Source of the DNA: Zizania palustris
Lineage: Eukaryota > Streptophyta > Magnoliopsida > Poales > Poaceae
DNA length: 64,000 nucleotides
Assembly (NCBI GenBank): GCA_019279435.1
Contig: JAAALK010000079.1
Location: 78,914,029-78,978,028, forward strand
Direction of reading: 5' to 3'
Position numbers and translations under genes: made by a program. The notes under the pieces are model-generated. The model did no database searches and was not told the DNA's origin. It saw nothing but the letters and a program-made list of their open reading frames with translations. Of this stretch, positions 21,181 to 32,860 are shown piece after piece; positions within the stretch are counted from its first letter, which is position 1; the number at the start of each line of letters is the position of its first letter.

Positions 21181-21676
21181 ATGGCGATGGCCCCTCATGG
21201 TGTCGGGGGAAGCACGGTGTCAATGTCATACCCGGTGCTCTCGCCGGCAAACTACATGTCATGGGTGATTAAGGTAGAGGTAATCCTTGATGCCCAGGGC
21301 ATTTGGGAGGTGGTGTCTCATGTGGTGAGGAGGTGGATGAGCGGAAGAACAAGACAGCAAGGGCGCAACTTCTCCAAGCGTTGTAGGAGGATATCCTCAT
21401 GCAAGTTTCGATGAAGAAGACCACAAAGGAGGTATGGGACAGCCTCAAGACGAGGTTTGTCGGCGCCGATTGTGTCAAGGCGGCTCATCTTTCAACTCTC
21501 AAGGGCGAGTTCGACAAGCTACGCATGACGGAAGGGGAGCTGTTGGACGACTACACCGATAAGATCAGTGGCAGGGCGGCGAGGTACGCTAGTCTCGGAT
21601 CGACGCTCGACGACACCTCCATGGTGAATAAGCTCCTCGACACCATCCCCGATAGGATGTATCCTATGGTGACGAG
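21181..21676 (+). pseudogene. Copia gag (UBN2 type), truncated
   Basis: From ATG 21181 the protein reads MAMAPHGVGGS, then YPVLSPANYMSWVIKVEVIL, the usual N-terminal Trp-containing gag start. After a frame change near 21370-21400 it continues KKTTKEVWDSLKTRFVG, LKGEFDKLRMTEGELLDDY and NKLLDTIPDRMYPMV. These are hallmarks of plant Copia gag. At about 21676 it fuses directly to an inverted Tat reverse-transcriptase fragment, so the zinc knuckle and all pol are missing. The part from 21580 on belongs to the segment duplicated at 28846. Confidence 0.8.
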
Positions 21677-24208
21677 GGGATTGTTTATAAGGCATAAACT
21701 CGGGTTTGATAGGCAACCGATGCTCTGCGAGCTCGCGGCTAAGGGCATTTCGTTATACTCCCACACAAAGCAATCAACGCACGACCGAAGTAACTTTATT
21801 ACCTCAGCCTTATCACAAGCCGGTAAATTCTGATTTACAAAAGTCGGCCTCGGAATACTACCATCTCCTATGTCTACCTCCTCTAAAGGGTCGACCGACA
21901 CAAAACCTTGACCTAACTTCTCTACCTCACTAAAATCCTCAATGGCTTCAACGATACTATCTTTAGAAGACCGATATTGCTCTACATGAGACTTTAACCA
22001 ATCAAGATTGCTTCTACCTGACATGATAACTAGTTCAGAGATAACCGAGCTACACTAGCTGGCTTTATAGAGACTGGAACAAACCTCCCCTCAGACACGC
22101 TAACAAAGTTGTAATTTCATAGGTCTCTACCTAACAGACACTCTACCTTATCATGGATGGCGTCTATAGACACATCGGCCAAAGCAACCTGGGCCGAAGT
22201 GTCAACTAGCACAACCTCCATGTCATCGTCATCCCACTCGATCAAACATTGGTGCATGGTAGATGAAATACAGTAATTGCGTGAATCCAATCACGCCCAA
22301 GTAGTACACTATAGTTACCTTGCACACCTACCACGAAGAATGTTGTCGGCAACGTCTTGTTGCCCACCGTTAGCTCTAGAGAAAGCACACCCTTAGCCTC
22401 AAAGCTCTTGATGTTGAAGTCGTTAGGCGTCAAGTTAGTCTTCATCAAGTCCTCCTCATTTTTGCCGAGCTTCTTCAAAAGAGAGTACTACATCAGGTTG
22501 ACAGTGGCGCCTCCGTCTATGAGCATCCTATAGATCGGCTTGCCGTCAATGTGTCCTCGAACGTATAGGGGCTTCAAGTGATGAGCCAACTCCTCGGGCT
22601 TCTCGAAAATAGCTTCACACAGGCCAAGGTTTAGTTGAGTGACCTCAGCCTCATCTCCTAGCGGACCAAACTCAGCGGGAAGCATCACCACATTCACATC
22701 AATCGGTTGAGGGAGTGGTCCCTCCGAGATAGGTGTGTAGTTATCATCAAGGATGTCATCATCGTCATCACTTAGAGTAGGAGACGAGTTGTCAACCGCA
22801 ACTGACTTGGGCTCCCATACCTGCTTGGGTACTAGTTGGGAGTGAATCTCCTCGAAAATCATGTCATGCTCATCCTCGGCCTTCTTCTCTCTCATCTCTT
22901 GGGATCAAAAATGCTATAGATGCCTCCTCTAGGACTTGGTAATGCATGGAGGTGCCAACGAGGGTTATGGCTTCGTGTCAGGAGCCACGAACTTGCTCTT
23001 GGAATTTTTGGCCGAATGGGAATTACTCAGATCGACCTCAACATTTTTGTGCTTAGTGAGGGCACCTCCCTGTACCCTATCGGTCAGACCAGCCTTACTG
23101 GGCTGGTTTGACCAGGCCTTGTCGGTCGGACCAGCCATGATGGGTTGGTTAGACCAGCCATTGCCGGACGACTGAAAATTGTAAGTCGGATTAGACACAG
23201 TAGGCCAGTCAGACCAGGGTGGTGCTAGCAGTTTGACCGTCCCTAAGGCTATGGTCAGACCTGTAGGTCTCTCCTCGGCCACCTTCTATGGCTCGTCTAT
23301 GTTCTACTCTGGTGGGGTCCCCTCGGGGATTGGGACATCCTAGGAACCCACCTTGACGATGATGACCTTAGAACTTCGGTCTAGTCATCCCTGTAGTGCG
23401 ATGAATAGCTGAATAAAGACGTCGCCTCCTGTCGCGCTCATCTACCCCTGCATGTTATGGATCTCGGGCGGCATAAATGGAGCACCCGTAAAAAAGTAAG
23501 GAAATGGGTAACCAGCAGGAGGAAAGTAATATGGGGTCCACTATGCCATCGGGAACTAGTACGGAGGTGGAGGCATCGGTGGCTCTAGTGGTCTTACCCA
23601 CCGTGGGTCGAACTCATTCCTTCACAGAGTGTTCGGCCACACTAGAGGCCCTGGCCGAGTGCTCTCCTTCTCGGCCCTCTTCTTGTGCTTCTGGAGTAGC
23701 ATCTCATGTCACCTTCGCCTTCTTATGTGATTTAGCCGAAGACGCTACATTGGTGTCCACCTTACAAATCCCTACCTCAAGATTCTTCGTCACAAGCATC
23801 CGCGGGCGAGGTTCTCTAATTATGACCTGCTCGGGCTGAATTAGCACCTTCTTCTCATCAAGATCGATGGTGTTCATGGGGAAGGGGTTTTGGTCGAGCT
23901 TCATTTTGGGATTAGTATCCAATTTCAATCGTCATTCCTCTATGGCCGATTTAACCTATCAACGAAAAATATTACAATAATTAGTAGAATGGGAATGCGA
24001 ATCATACCACTTACAGTTAGCGCGTTTCTTCAAATTGTCGGCAGTGGGGATGACGTGACCCTTAAACAACCTGAGGAGTCTCTTCTTCAACAAAAATCAA
24101 ATATCTTCTTGCACTTGGTCACGTCAAACACATATTTGACTTCACTGGGCCCACCCTTTGTGGGAGACGGCCGTAACTCAGAGCAAGTAATGGGTTTGGA
24201 CTTACTAG
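21677..24208 (-). pseudogene. Tat-lineage gypsy gag-protease-RT fragment (copy 1)
   Basis: Minus-strand remains, 5' to 3': a nucleocapsid-like end and lysine-rich linker around 23928-23704 (NPKMKLDQNPFPMNTIDL), a repeated linker rich in SDQP/LTD motifs (23270-23083), a protease region at 22895-22488 ending YRMLIDGGATVNLM, a second piece at 22478-22242 (LLGRDWIHA, the conserved C-terminal protease wording), and the run-up to reverse transcriptase at 22024 onward (LEEVDIGDGSIPRPTFVNQN). It stops at KQSPR, where the Copia gag junction begins, so the reverse transcriptase core is gone. Stops separate the pieces. The gag part is interrupted by CACTA at 24209. Confidence 0.75.
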
Positions 24209-24570
24209 CACTATCACAGAAACGTACATTAGTGACGGGCATGTCCCCCATCACCCTTATCGCGCCAGTAAAACCCTATCATTAATGATGGGTAAATACC
24301 CATCACTAAAGGGTCACTCCAGTTCCCCTCTGTGGACTGTATGCCCCCCTTTAGTGATGGGTAACCAATGTTACCCGTCACTAAAGGTCATATTTAGTGA
24401 CAGGGGGGACTTTACACCCGTCACTAATGTGCTCATTATTGACGGGTGATTATTATCACCCATCAATAATAATATGGTCATTTTCAAAAAAAATGTAGGC
24501 TGCATCCTGAATCATAGCTAGGATTTGGAAGCCAACATATGCAACATCCAAAGCATATCACATATAATTC
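24209..24570. mobile_element. Truncated left end of a CACTA element
   Basis: Starts CACTATCACAGAAACGTACA after the target sequence TAG (24206-24208). It carries the same TTAGTGACGGGT repeats as the complete element at 31475, of which it is a duplicate. Cut off at 24570. Confidence 0.9.
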
Positions 24571-26823
24571 TTAGGTAACAAAAGAACGGGTACTGCACAA
24601 GGACTAAGGCTTTCACGGACGTACCCACGATCAAGAAGGTCCTGTACTTGGCGCTCAATTTCTTTTGTCTACTCCGGATTGGTGCGGTACGCTGCACGAT
24701 TAGGAAGAGACGCCCCCGGGACCAAATCAATTTGGTGCTCGATGCCGCGTATCGGTGGCAGCCCGGGTGGTATCTCAGCAGAAAAAACATCTTTAAACTC
24801 CTGCAAAAGGTCAGTGACTACAACAGGAACAGAGCTAGGAATGTTCACAAGTGAAAACAGCACGTTCGTGCAAATCAAGCCATATATCATGGGAGTATCA
24901 TCACAAATTTTAGCAAGGTCAGTTTTAGTTGCAAGCATGACACGTCCTTTCAGATTAATAACTTGTGATGAAGGAGAAGCAAGTTTATCTTTCTGTTGCC
25001 TCGAAAGCGTTTTGGCTACTTGCTGATTTTCAGAAGGTTGTTTGCTCTTTTGGGCGTCCCTAGCATGTTTTTCTTGTTCAAATTTCACAATTTCAGCAGG
25101 AGTCATAGGAAGCAATGTAACTTTCTTTCCTTTATACATAAATGTGTACTTATTGCTCCTACCATGGTGTGTAGCATCAATATCATACTCCCAAGGTCTA
25201 CCAAGTAACAGAGAACATGCTTGCATTGGTACTACATCAAAATCAGCAACTCCGAAGTATGTACCAATGGAAAATTCGATGTGAGCAGTTTGTGTTACCT
25301 TGACCTTACCGCTATTATTGAACCATTGCACATGGTAAGGGTGTGGATGCGCATGTGTGGGAAGTTGAAGCTTCGTTACCATGTCGTGGCTCACCAAATT
25401 GTTGCAACTACCGCTGTCGATGATGACACGTACACGACGGTCATTGACGACGAAGAAGGTCTGAAATAGATTATTCCGTTGTGCCCGATCGTCCTGCTCC
25501 ATGTGAGTGCTCAAGACGCGTTGTACAATAAGTGCTTCAAGGTCGGCAGAGGCATCCGGCGCAAAAACAGCGTCATCGTCGAATGTATCGTCATCTCCTG
25601 CAATGTTAGCAGCATGCGCTTATTCATCTTCAACATCACTAGCACTTACGTAGCCACCGTCTTCCGTAGCAATATAAGCCCGCTGACTAGGGCAGTCCTT
25701 CATAACGTGGCCAAACCCTTTGCATCTGTGACACTGGATCGCTGCAGAACGTGCAGTAGAGGCCGCCGAGGAGGTGGTCTTGGCTGGCGCCTTGGATGCT
25801 GCAGCCTTGGAGCTCTCAGCCTGGGCTGTAGATGTAGAAGGGGCTGATGTAACCATCGGTCGAGAAGGTGGTGGTGGTCGTTGCTGCTGCCCACTTGAGC
25901 GTGAAGTAGAACCACCAATGTTGGTCCTCATGCTGCGTTGTGGTTGTTGGCGACCCTGCAATTCTTTTTCTGCAAGCATAGCAAGGTGGAAAAGACGAGT
26001 GATAGTATTGTATTCTTTATAATCAATGATATCCTGAATTTCACGTCTTAAACCACCATAAAAACGGGCCATTTTATCCTCATTGTCCTCCTCAATTTCA
26101 GCACGCATGCAACCTATTTGCAACTCCTGATAATACTCCTCTACCGATTTATTTCCTTGGTTTAGGCGCTGCAATTTTTTTTCTCAAATCATGTTTATAT
26201 GAAGGAGGGACCCATCTACCACGCATTTGCCGTTTTAACATATCCCAAGTTTGTGGTTCATTGCCAACCTGAACTATTTCAGTCCACCAAAGAAGAGCAT
26301 ATCCAGTGAAGTCACTAGTAGCTAAGCGCACGCGGTGGATAGCAGGAACCATGTGAGCATTAAATTTTTGTTCGACTGACATCTCCCAATCTAAATATGC
26401 ATCTGGATCATAGGTGCCAACAAAATGAGGTACTGAAAATTTTACCTTAGAGTAGGGATCATGATCATTGTTCCTGTGGTTGTCATTGTTACCTCGTGGA
26501 GGGCGGTTGCGGTGGCCGCCCATACCTTGACGGTTGAACTGAAAGCGATGACGTGCAGCCTCATCAGGGTCAATGCCATTGTTCGCGGCATAGGATAGGT
26601 CGTCTTCCTCTCCAATATGGTCGTATTCCTCTTCAACATGGTCATCGTTGGCTCATGCAGCAGGCAAACGTGTTTCCAAGGCAGTCATTCGGTCCACTAG
26701 GTCAGCCACAGTACGCGCGAGACGTTCGATGGAATGTTGGGTCTGCCGCTGAGACTCTAGTAGAGCACGTCGTGAGACACAGTCATTAAAATCAGATGGA
26801 GGGGTACCGCTGTTATCTGCCAT
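24571..26823 (-). pseudogene. CRM-like gag-protease-(RT) remnant
   Basis: The start is ATG 26823 (MADNSGTPPSDFND). Gag follows (VPHFVGTYDPDAYLDWEMSV; GRWVPPSYKHDL; MQRLNQGNKSVEEYYQELQI) with zinc knuckle CHRCKGFGHVMKDC. Then protease, with VIIDSGSCNNLVS and LLGRPWEYDIDATHHGRSNK, the latter wording typical of CRM-clade chromoviruses. It continues to the RT run-up (PPGLPPIRGIEHQIDLVPGA; PNRAAYRTNPE) and breaks at VPVLLLPKN. Damage: an in-frame stop after LPAA near 26655, a frame change near 26170 and a stop after NPE near 24673. It is not functional. Confidence 0.8.
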
Positions 26824-27918
26824 GTTAGTGAAAGACAACACAACAAAGAATAATCCTTATGGAAAACAGCTAGGTGGGGTGGTGGGTGTGTGGTGGAAGC
26901 AATCCGTCAAGCATCTTACCCACGCTTGCAAGTGTTCTTACCACGCCGCAGTGAGGTCACCGGCCTACAAGTGATGAACCAAGTGGAGGGTGGTGGCAAT
27001 TGCAAGGAATGAACCTGTCCTGACCAAGAGAAAGGTGTAGCTTGGAAGGCAAAGTGAGTAGCAAGGATTAGCGATAGTAATAACAGTTAAACCAAGTTCA
27101 ATAAGTATTCCCTAGTACTCGTCAAAGTTGCTGGCCTTACTGCTCCCAAAGTGAAAGTTCAAGCAAAAGAGGGAAACTATGTGCCCAAAAATGAAAAGGA
27201 AGCAAAAACAACAGGCCAATTTCAACTCTCTACAGATCGGACAAGGGATCGGACAAGCAGAAGCTGCCAATGCCTGCCTCAGATCGGACAAGAGTTCGGA
27301 CAGGAGTTCGGACAAGAGTTCGGACAAGCAACAAACAGGACCGCTTCTCCTTTTTTTTACTCTATTTTTTTTGAACAAGGATGACAAGAGATACAACCAC
27401 AAAAATTGGCAACTGCAACTGAGGTGGGATGTGGCTCACAGAAATTCCACAAGTTCGCTGAACGGCGAGCAAAACTTTGTCCAATTTTTTTCTTTATCTT
27501 CCTGATTTTTTTGGCGATTTTGGTGAGGGCTAACCAGCAAGGGTACCCACCCAAATTGGGTCAGGAACACGCTCAAAAAATTTCAGATTTTTCTGCCAAA
27601 CGAGCGAAAAGTTATGCCTGTTTTACTGAAGGGGGGTCGCAAAGAGTCGATGTGGAAAACAAGATAGGGTTGCGGAAGGAGGGTTTTTCGGTGGGGAATT
27701 TTTTTTGAGACACAAGAACAACTACTACTCAAACGACACAGAGGGATGACTAAACCAGCAACAAGACTCGACCAAGAACACGAACTCAACAAAGTTAAAA
27801 CTGAAATTAAAATCGCAAGGCACAAATGGGTTCTCGGTGGGGAATTTTTTTTTGGTGCGGTTTTCTGGACTCTAGGTAAAAACAAAAGCAGATCGAGATT
27901 ACCTAACGGGAAAACTGA
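26824..27918 (-). other. Leader region of the CRM-like element
   Basis: An untranslated leader between primer site and gag. It is AT-rich, with a 12 bp tandem repeat at 27286-27328. No ORF of its own is convincing. Confidence 0.6.
27286..27328. repeat. 12 bp tandem repeat
   Basis: About 3.6 units of GGACA(A/G)GAGTTC in the leader of the CRM-like element. Confidence 0.9.
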
Positions 27919-27930
27919 GCTCTGATACCA
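27919..27930 (-). other. Primer-binding site, tRNA-Met type
   Basis: GCTCTGATACCA in the window, that is TGGTATCAGAGC on the minus strand, two bases from the LTR end at 27933. Confidence 0.92.
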
Positions 27931-27932
27931 AC

Positions 27933-28845
27933 TGATGGGGGACTGGTCCCGATCTTCCGCTAGGTAAAGGATAAACTTGGGTTGGTGGAGAATCTCGACG
28001 TTGGTGATCCAAGGCTCCGGTCCGGCGGATCAAAACCTTGCAATCGTTACACCACTGTCTCCATTGGTTATCAACCACGCAGAACGCAATTGACCTCGCC
28101 ACGAAGGCTAATTCCTGCAAGCGAACCCAAGAACACAAGCAAGAACAGGAAGGATACAAGTCGAATGCCAAATCACAGACAAACGATGATAAGGTGAGGT
28201 TTCACAAACGCCAATGCAGCAGCCAATCGGTCCGGTGCAAGAGGCGGGATCTAAACACACAAGTGTAGATGCAAACAAAGCAAAACCTAACCCTAAAGAC
28301 GGCTGGAGTGAGTTATATAGGGCGTGGGCAGCCTGTGGAAGGTGAACAGACTTGGGCTGTGGGCTAGAAGATGTACAGACTCAGATTATGGGCCAACACG
28401 GCCCAGTTCTGTCACGCAGGACTGTTTTAATCACACAGTTCGACTCGAGACTCCAAATGATACGAAACCAACGGAAGAAGATCCGTCTTCTCCTTAGCTT
28501 TCCAAAAAGTCCAAGAACGCGCCAATCGGACTTCGTATGAGGAAGTTATGCCCATTTTGGTGAATGGTGGTCGATGTAGTCCGAACCAGCGAATTCTTAA
28601 CTTCAAATCATCCGTGCGGCTCCGTCTTCAACTCCAACTCTTCTAGTACATCTCCCATGTTCCTAAGCAACAAAATATCACTAGAATTCAGTAGCATCCC
28701 GTCCAAACAAATATAATCAAAGTTGCTAAGGAAAGAATTAACCTCATGGTTCAAGCGACGGGCACGGGCGCGTGTGATTGGTCCTTGTAGCTGAATTGTA
28801 GGTGGAGGCTCCATGTGTGTATCATGTGAAGTGATGTCCTCATCA
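27933..28845 (-). repeat. 5' LTR of the CRM-like element
   Basis: 913 bp with TGATG...CATCA ends. Its U3 side still carries pol-like coding sequence on the minus strand (LQGPITRARARRLNHEV), as expected if the pol ORF runs into the 3' LTR in this family and the LTRs are copies of each other. Confidence 0.85.
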
Positions 28846-31836
28846 CGAGGTACGCTAGTCTTGGATCGACGCTCGACGACACCTCCATGGTGAATAAGCT
28901 CCTCGACACCATCCCCGATAGGATGTATCCTATGGTGACGAGGGGATTGTTTATAAGGCATAAACTCGGGTTTGATAGGCAACCGATGCTCTGCGAGCTC
29001 GCGGCTAAGGGCATTTCGTTATACTCCCACACAAAGCAATCAACGCACGACCGAAGTAACTTTATTACCTCAGCCTTATCACAAGCCAGTAAATTCTGAT
29101 TTACAAAAGTCGGCCTCGGAATACTACCATCTCCTATGTCTACCTCCTCTAAAGGGTCGACCGACACAAAACCTTGACCTAACTTCTCTACCTCACTAAA
29201 ATCCTCAATGGCTTCAACGATACTATCTTTAGAAGACTGATATTGTTCTACGTGAGACTTTAACCAATCAAGATTGCTTCTACCTGACATGATAACTAGT
29301 TCAGAGATAACCGAGCTACACTAGCTAGCTTTATAGAGACTGGAACAAACCTCCCCTCATACATGCTAACAAAGTTGTAATTTCATAGGTCTCTACCTAA
29401 CAGACACTCTACCTTATCATGGATGGCGTCTATAGACACATCGGCCAAAGCAACCTGGGCCGAAGTGTCAACTGGCACAACCTCCATGTCATCGCCATCC
29501 CACTCGATCAAACATTGGTGCATGGTAGATGAAATACAGTAATTGCGTGAATCCAATCACGCCCAAGTAGTACACTATAGTTACCTTGCACACCTACCAC
29601 GAAGAATGTTGTCGGCAACGTCTTGTTGCCCACCGTTAGCTCTAGAGAAAGCACACCCTTAGCCTCAAAGCTCTTGATGTTGAAGTCGTTAGGCGTCAAG
29701 TTAGTCTTCATCAAGTCCTCCTCATTTTTGCCGAGCTTCTTCAAAAGAGAGTACTACATCAGGTTGACAGTGGCGCCTCCGTCTATGAGCATCCTATAGA
29801 TCGGCTTGCCGTCAATGTGTCCTCGAACGTATAGGGGCTTCAAGTGATGAGCCAACTCCTCGGGCTTCTCGAAAATAGCTTCACACAGGCCAAGGTTTAG
29901 TTGAGTGACCTCAGCCTCATCTCCTGGTGGACCAAACTCAGCGGGAAGCATCACCACATTCACATCAATCGGTTGAGGGAGTGGTCCCTCCGAGATAGGT
30001 GTGTAGTTATCATCAAGCATGTCATCATCGTCATCACTTAGAGTAGGAGACGAGTTGTCAACCGCAACCGACTTGGGCTCCCATACCTGCTTGGGTACTA
30101 GTTGGGAGTGAATCTCCTCGAAAATCATGTCATGCTCATCCTCGGCCTTCTTCTCTCTCATCTCTTGGGATCAAAAATGCTATAGATGCCTCCTCTAGGA
30201 CTTGGTAATGCATGGAGGTGCCAACGAGGGTTATGGCTTCGTGTCAGGAGCCACGAACTTGCTCCTGGAATTTTTGGCCGAATGGGAATTACTCAGATCG
30301 ACCTCAACATTTTTGTGCTTAGTGAGGGCACCTCCCTGTACCCTATCGGTCAGACCAGCCTTACTGGGCTGGTTTGACCAGGCCTTGTCGGTCAGACCAG
30401 CCATGATGGGTTGGTTAGACCAGCCATTGCCGGACGACTGAAAATTGTAAGTCGGATTAGACACAGTAGGCCAGTCAGACCAGGGTGGTGCTAGCAGTTT
30501 GACCGTCCCTAAGGCTATGGTCAGACCTGTAGGTCTCTCCTCGGCCACCTTCTATGGCTCGTCTATGTTCTACTCTGGTGGGGTCCCCTCGGGGATTGGG
30601 ACATCCTAGGAACCCACCTTGACGATGATGACCTTAGAACTTCGGTCTAGTCATCCCTGTAGTGCGATGAATAGCTGACTAAAGACGTCGCCTCCTGTCG
30701 CGCTCATCTACCCCTGCATGTTATGGATCTCGGGCGGCATAAATGGAGCACCCGTAAAAAAGTAAGGAAATGAGTAACCAGCAGGAGGAAAGTAATATGG
30801 GGTCCACTATGCCATCGGGAACTAGTACGGAGGTGGAGGCATCGGTGGCTCTAGTGGTCTTACCCACCGTGGGTCGAACTCATTCCTTCACAGAGTGTTC
30901 GGCCACACTGGAGGCCCTGGCCGAGTGCTCTCCTTCTCGGCCCTCTTCTTGTGCTTCTGGAGTAGCATCTCATGTCACCTTCGCCTTCTTATGTGATTTA
31001 GCCGAAGACGCTACATTGGTGTCCACCTTACAAATCCCTACCTCAAGATTCTTCGTCACAAGCATCCGCGGGCGAGGTTCTCTAATTATGACCTGCTCGG
31101 GCTGAATTAGCACCTTCTTCTCATCAAGATCGATGGTGTTCATGGGGAAGGGGTTTTGGTCGAGCTTCATTTTGGGATTAGTATCCAATTTCAATCGTCA
31201 TTCCTCTATGGCCGATTTAACCTATCAACGAAAAATATTACAATAATTAGTAGAATGGGAATGCGAATCATACCACTTACAGTTAGCGCGTTTCTTCAAA
31301 TTGTCGGCAGTGGGGATGACGTGACCCTTAAACAACCTGAGGAGTTTCTTCTTCAACAAAAATCAAATATCTTCTTGCACTTGGTCACGTCAAACACATA
31401 TTTGACTTCACTGGGCCCACTCTTAGTGGGAGACGGCCGTAACTCAGAGCAAGTAATGGGTTTGGACTTACTAGCACTATCACAGAAACGTACATTAGTG
31501 ACGGGCATGTCCCCCATCACCCTTATCGCGCCAGTAAAGCCCTATCATTAATGATGGGTAAATACCCATCACTAAAGGGTCGCTCCAGTTCCCCTCTGTG
31601 GACTGTATGCCCCCCTTTAGTGATGGGTAACCAATGTTACCCGTCACTAAAGGTCATATTTAGTGACAGGGGGGACTTTACACCCGTCACTAATGTGCTC
31701 ATTATTGACGGGTGATTATTATCACCCATCAATAATTATATGGTCATTTTCAAAAAAAATGTAGGCTGCATCCTGAATCATAGCTAGGATTTGGAAGCCA
31801 ACATATGCAACATCCAAAGCATATCACATATAATTC
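28846..31836 (+). repeat. Segmental duplication, copy 2 (2,991 bp)
   Basis: Same length and content as 21580-24570. On the left it starts exactly at the CRM-like LTR terminus; on the right it continues without a break into the rest of the CACTA element and then the Tat gag. Copy 2 is therefore the one in its original right-hand context. Confidence 0.95.
28943..31474 (-). pseudogene. Tat-lineage gypsy gag-protease-RT fragment (copy 2)
   Basis: The duplicate of 21677-24208 with the same pieces and the same breaks: RT run-up from 29290, protease at 30161-29754 (YRMLIDGGATVNLM) and 29744-29508 (LLGRDWIHA), and gag tail at 31194-30970. In this copy the upstream gag is found beyond the CACTA element at 34465-35558, so the element can be followed further. 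Confidence 0.75.
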
Positions 31837-32860
31837 ATCACAGAGGATTCATTACCAAATCAGTATCACATACATTAACTACATACTCGTTATCTCGAAG
31901 AAAATGGCTACAAACAAAATTGTTTCATGGCTTCTGAATAGCTAATAGCTAACCTATAGCGATATCCAGTGCTTGGATAGTATCCTATCACTATCCAAGC
32001 TTCCACCACCACCATGGATAGCTTGAACAGAAGCCCAGTGGGTAGTAGCAGGAGCACCATGTGGCAGCGTCCGGTAAGGAACACCACCATGAATAGTCAT
32101 GCCAACTTCGAGTGCGTTATCTCAAAGAAATTGGCTTAGGCCATCAATTATCTCGGAAAAATTGGCTAAAAGCAGTAGGTCAGTTTACCCTATAACAATA
32201 AAATAAAAACAAAGTTAGCAACGACCGACGGTGCATCAGACGGGGAAGAGGAGGAAGATGATGACCTTAGGAGGAGGACGAGGAGGATGCAACTAAGGTG
32301 GCAGCGAGTAGGGCGATCACGACCACCGACGGTACATGTGGCCAGGAGCGGCGAAGAGCACGACGAAGGTGACGGTGGCGGTGAGAGTTAGGGTTAGGGT
32401 TGGGGGAAATGAAAGAATGACGATTCAATTCGGTTAAGCCTATTTATAGGCGGGAGAAGTCATTAGTGACAGGTGGTAGTTATCATCCATCACTGATGAT
32501 ATAGGGGCCTTTAGTGACGAGTATAGCTAAAACCCGTCACTGATGATGTAGGGGAGTCTCATGGGTATAGATCAACCTTTAGTGACTTGTTACCCATCAC
32601 TAAATGACCCTTTAGTGACGATTTATTATTATAACATGTCACTAATGCTATGGTAATTTTGAAAGAAATAATAGTTTTTAGGATACAACCTGAATCAAAG
32701 CTAGGATTTGACAGCCAACATATCCAAAACACATCACATACAATTTTTAGGTTGTAGCCTGAATTAAAGCCAGACAATTCATATCACAGACAATTTATCA
32801 CAAAATATAGATAATTCATCACAAAAGATTTATAACCTAATATTGCTTCATACCACAGGT

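Larger units (their letters stand above)
21580..24570 (+). repeat. Segmental duplication, copy 1 (2,991 bp)
   Basis: Begins CGAGGTACGCTAGTC and ends CATATAATTC. It matches 28846-31836 over the same 2,991 bp with no net indel and roughly 25 substitutions by eye, mostly transitions. It contains the last 97 bases of Copia gag, a Tat gag/protease fragment and the first 362 bases of a CACTA element. It ends abruptly at a junction with a CRM-like pol fragment. Confidence 0.95.
24571..28845 (-). mobile_element. 5' half of a CRM-like gypsy retrotransposon
   Basis: A minus-strand element whose 5' LTR (27933-28845), primer site, leader, gag, protease and the first residues of reverse transcriptase are present. 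The rest of pol and the 3' LTR are missing. The left end (24571) is a rearrangement junction inside the coding sequence; the right end is the true LTR terminus, immediately next to duplication copy 2. The family is the same as the element at 40084-45372. Confidence 0.85.

Noticed and set aside
27112..27885. Short ORFs in the leader of the CRM-like element
   Set aside because: Upstream untranslated leader with tandem repeats; not conserved in the related element at 44912-45372.
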